From Pseudomonas brassicacearum (lineage in GTDB: Bacteria; Pseudomonadota; Gammaproteobacteria; Pseudomonadales; Pseudomonadaceae): a stretch of DNA of 64,000 nucleotides. The translations under genes and the position numbers were made by a program. Location of the stretch: assembly GCF_003732265.1 (NCBI RefSeq), contig NZ_MOBK01000001.1, positions 124,001 to 188,000 of the forward strand, in the 5' to 3' direction. Every line of letters begins with the position of its first letter. The first letter of the stretch is position 1. Of this stretch, positions 63,109 through 64,000 are shown piece by piece. Below the pieces are notes generated by a model. The model had not been told where the DNA came from, searched no databases, and worked only from the letters and a program-made list of their open reading frames with translations.

Positions 63109-64000
63109 CGCCGCGCAGCCCTCCCCCAACGCCGCCGAGCCCGTGGCGGCCGATCCGGCGAAAAAAGGCATCAAATGGGTATTGCTGCTGATCATCCTGA
63201 GCCTGGTCTGGTACTTGTTGGCTGACCGTTTCACGCCCTATACGCAACAGGCGCGGGTCGGCGCATTCGTCATTCCGGTGGCGTCGGAAGTCGCGGGCCG
63301 GGTAATCCGGGTAAACGTTCACAACAATCAGATCGTCAAGGCCGGCGACGTGGTTTTCGAGGTGGATCCGGCCCCCTACAAGATTGCCGTCGACCGCGCC
63401 CGCGCCGACCTTGAGACAACCCGCCGGCAGTTGGGCGCCAGCACCGCGGGGATTGCCTCGGCGCAAGCAGCCTTGCGCGCCGCCCAGGCCAACGAAACCA
63501 AGGCCCGCCAGGAGAATCAGCGTCTGGAAGGGTTGTATCGTGAAGACCCGGGGACCATTTCCGTGCGCGTTCTGGACGCGTCCCGCACCAGCCGCGAAGC
63601 CGCGATCAGTCAAACAGCTGCCGCGCGCGCCGAGGTAGAGCGTGCAAAAGAAACGGAAGGTGGCGGCGAAGACGTCAACGCGAAACTGCGCAGCGCCGCC
63701 GGGGCACTGGAAAAAGCCGAACTGGACTTGTCCAACACGCAGACACGGGCACGCTCGGCGGGGTTGATCACGGACCTGCGCACCGACGTTGGGCAATTCG
63801 CCGCCGCCGGCAGCCCGGTGATGACCCTGATCACTATTCAGGACATCTGGATCACGGCCGACATGACCGAGAACAACCTCGGTCTGGTGCGGCCCGATAC
63901 GCCAGTGTCCATTGTCCTCGACGCGGTGCCGGGTGAAGTCTTCGAGGGCCATGTACGCAGTGTCGGTTATGGGATCAGCGTCGGGCAGCCAACCCCGCCC
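63101..64000 (+). CDS. HlyD/EmrA-family membrane fusion protein, 3' end outside window
   Basis: At least 300 residues from ATG 63101, overlapping the upstream stop. WVLLLIILSLVWYLLADRF (about 26-44) is the only membrane helix. VGAFVIPVASEVAGRVIRVN is the lipoyl half, VFEVDPAPYKI follows, and the long coiled hairpin (IASAQAALRAAQANETKARQ) and SAGLITDLRTDVGQFAA complete the MFP core. The inner membrane pump gene is expected just beyond the window. Confidence 0.93.
   Translation, partial: MSDAAQPSPNAAEPVAADPAKKGIKWVLLLIILSLVWYLLADRFTPYTQQARVGAFVIPVASEVAGRVIRVNVHNNQIVKAGDVVFEVDPAPYKIAVDRARADLETTRRQLGASTAGIASAQAALRAAQANETKARQENQRLEGLYREDPGTISVRVLDASRTSREAAISQTAAARAEVERAKETEGGGEDVNAKLRSAAGALEKAELDLSNTQTRARSAGLITDLRTDVGQFAAAGSPVMTLITIQDIWITADMTENNLGLVRPDTPVSIVLDAVPGEVFEGHVRSVGYGISVGQPTPP

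Noticed and set aside
1-64000. CRISPR array, insertion sequence, prophage or rRNA genes
   Set aside because: No regularly spaced direct repeats, no transposase or integrase motifs, no phage structural genes and no rRNA were seen in this window.

Overview
The window looks like a chromosomal segment of a Pseudomonas of the fluorescens group. This is inferred from high-GC coding DNA, an OprD-family porin, cioAB-type oxidase genes, acnB, a cstA/ybdD pair and dispersed short inverted repeats of the Pseudomonas REP type. I ran no database comparison. Most genes are ordinary core metabolism, transport and regulation, broken up by runs of small stress-type or unknown genes.

Layout. 0-4.2 kb: a CPA1-type Na+/H+ antiporter cut by the window edge, a Yip1-like membrane protein, an SDR dehydrogenase and a MalY-type C-S lyase. 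4.5-13.6 kb: a compact selenoprotein locus. It holds formate dehydrogenase-N (alpha subunit with in-frame UGA and SECIS, then beta and gamma), fdhE, selA, selB and the selenocysteine tRNA gene selC. Only selD is missing from the kit. 13.6-18.2 kb: OprD porin, YcaC-type hydrolase, AI-2E family membrane protein, patatin. 18.3-21.5 kb: a Puu-like gamma-glutamyl polyamine gene set (oxidase, XRE-cupin repressor, ligase) behind a perfect 11-bp inverted repeat. 21.6-24.2 kb: small proteins and a DUF72 protein. 24.5-27.1 kb: acnB.

27.4-36.7 kb is accessory in character. It holds an LprI/MliC-type lysozyme inhibitor, an orphan thymidylate-kinase-like protein, a YjlB-type cupin, a Lys-rich basic protein, a decayed cioAB copy, a TPP enzyme, an HhH protein, DUF1206 and several small unknowns. 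36.9-39.9 kb: a LysR gene facing a ModA-like binding protein and an MFS transporter. 40.0-42.8 kb: a GAF-PAS hybrid histidine kinase overlapping a ClpP-like gene. 43.1-46.0 kb: a KGG-repeat stress protein and the intact cioAB. 46.1-49.5 kb: DUF985 cupin, LysR/RidA-like pair, an alcohol dehydrogenase remnant, a TRIC-type channel and a small exported protein.

49.8-56.7 kb: DUF3302/HlyD pair (YiaW/YiaV-like), SulP transporter with STAS domain, PPK2, two-TM K+ channel, PotE-like antiporter and a solute-binding protein. 56.8-61.5 kb: ybdD-cstA divergent from a Cache-domain histidine kinase and LuxR-type response regulator, with three TACGTA boxes between them. 61.5-64.0 kb: a NodT-type outer-membrane efflux lipoprotein and a membrane fusion protein that runs off the edge.

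The most informative points are the self-contained selenocysteine locus, the broken cioAB copy beside an intact paralogue 12 kb away, the ClpP-like/hybrid-kinase overlap with an altered catalytic acid, a family of exactly 90-bp inverted repeats whose arms co-vary, and several operator-like palindromes.
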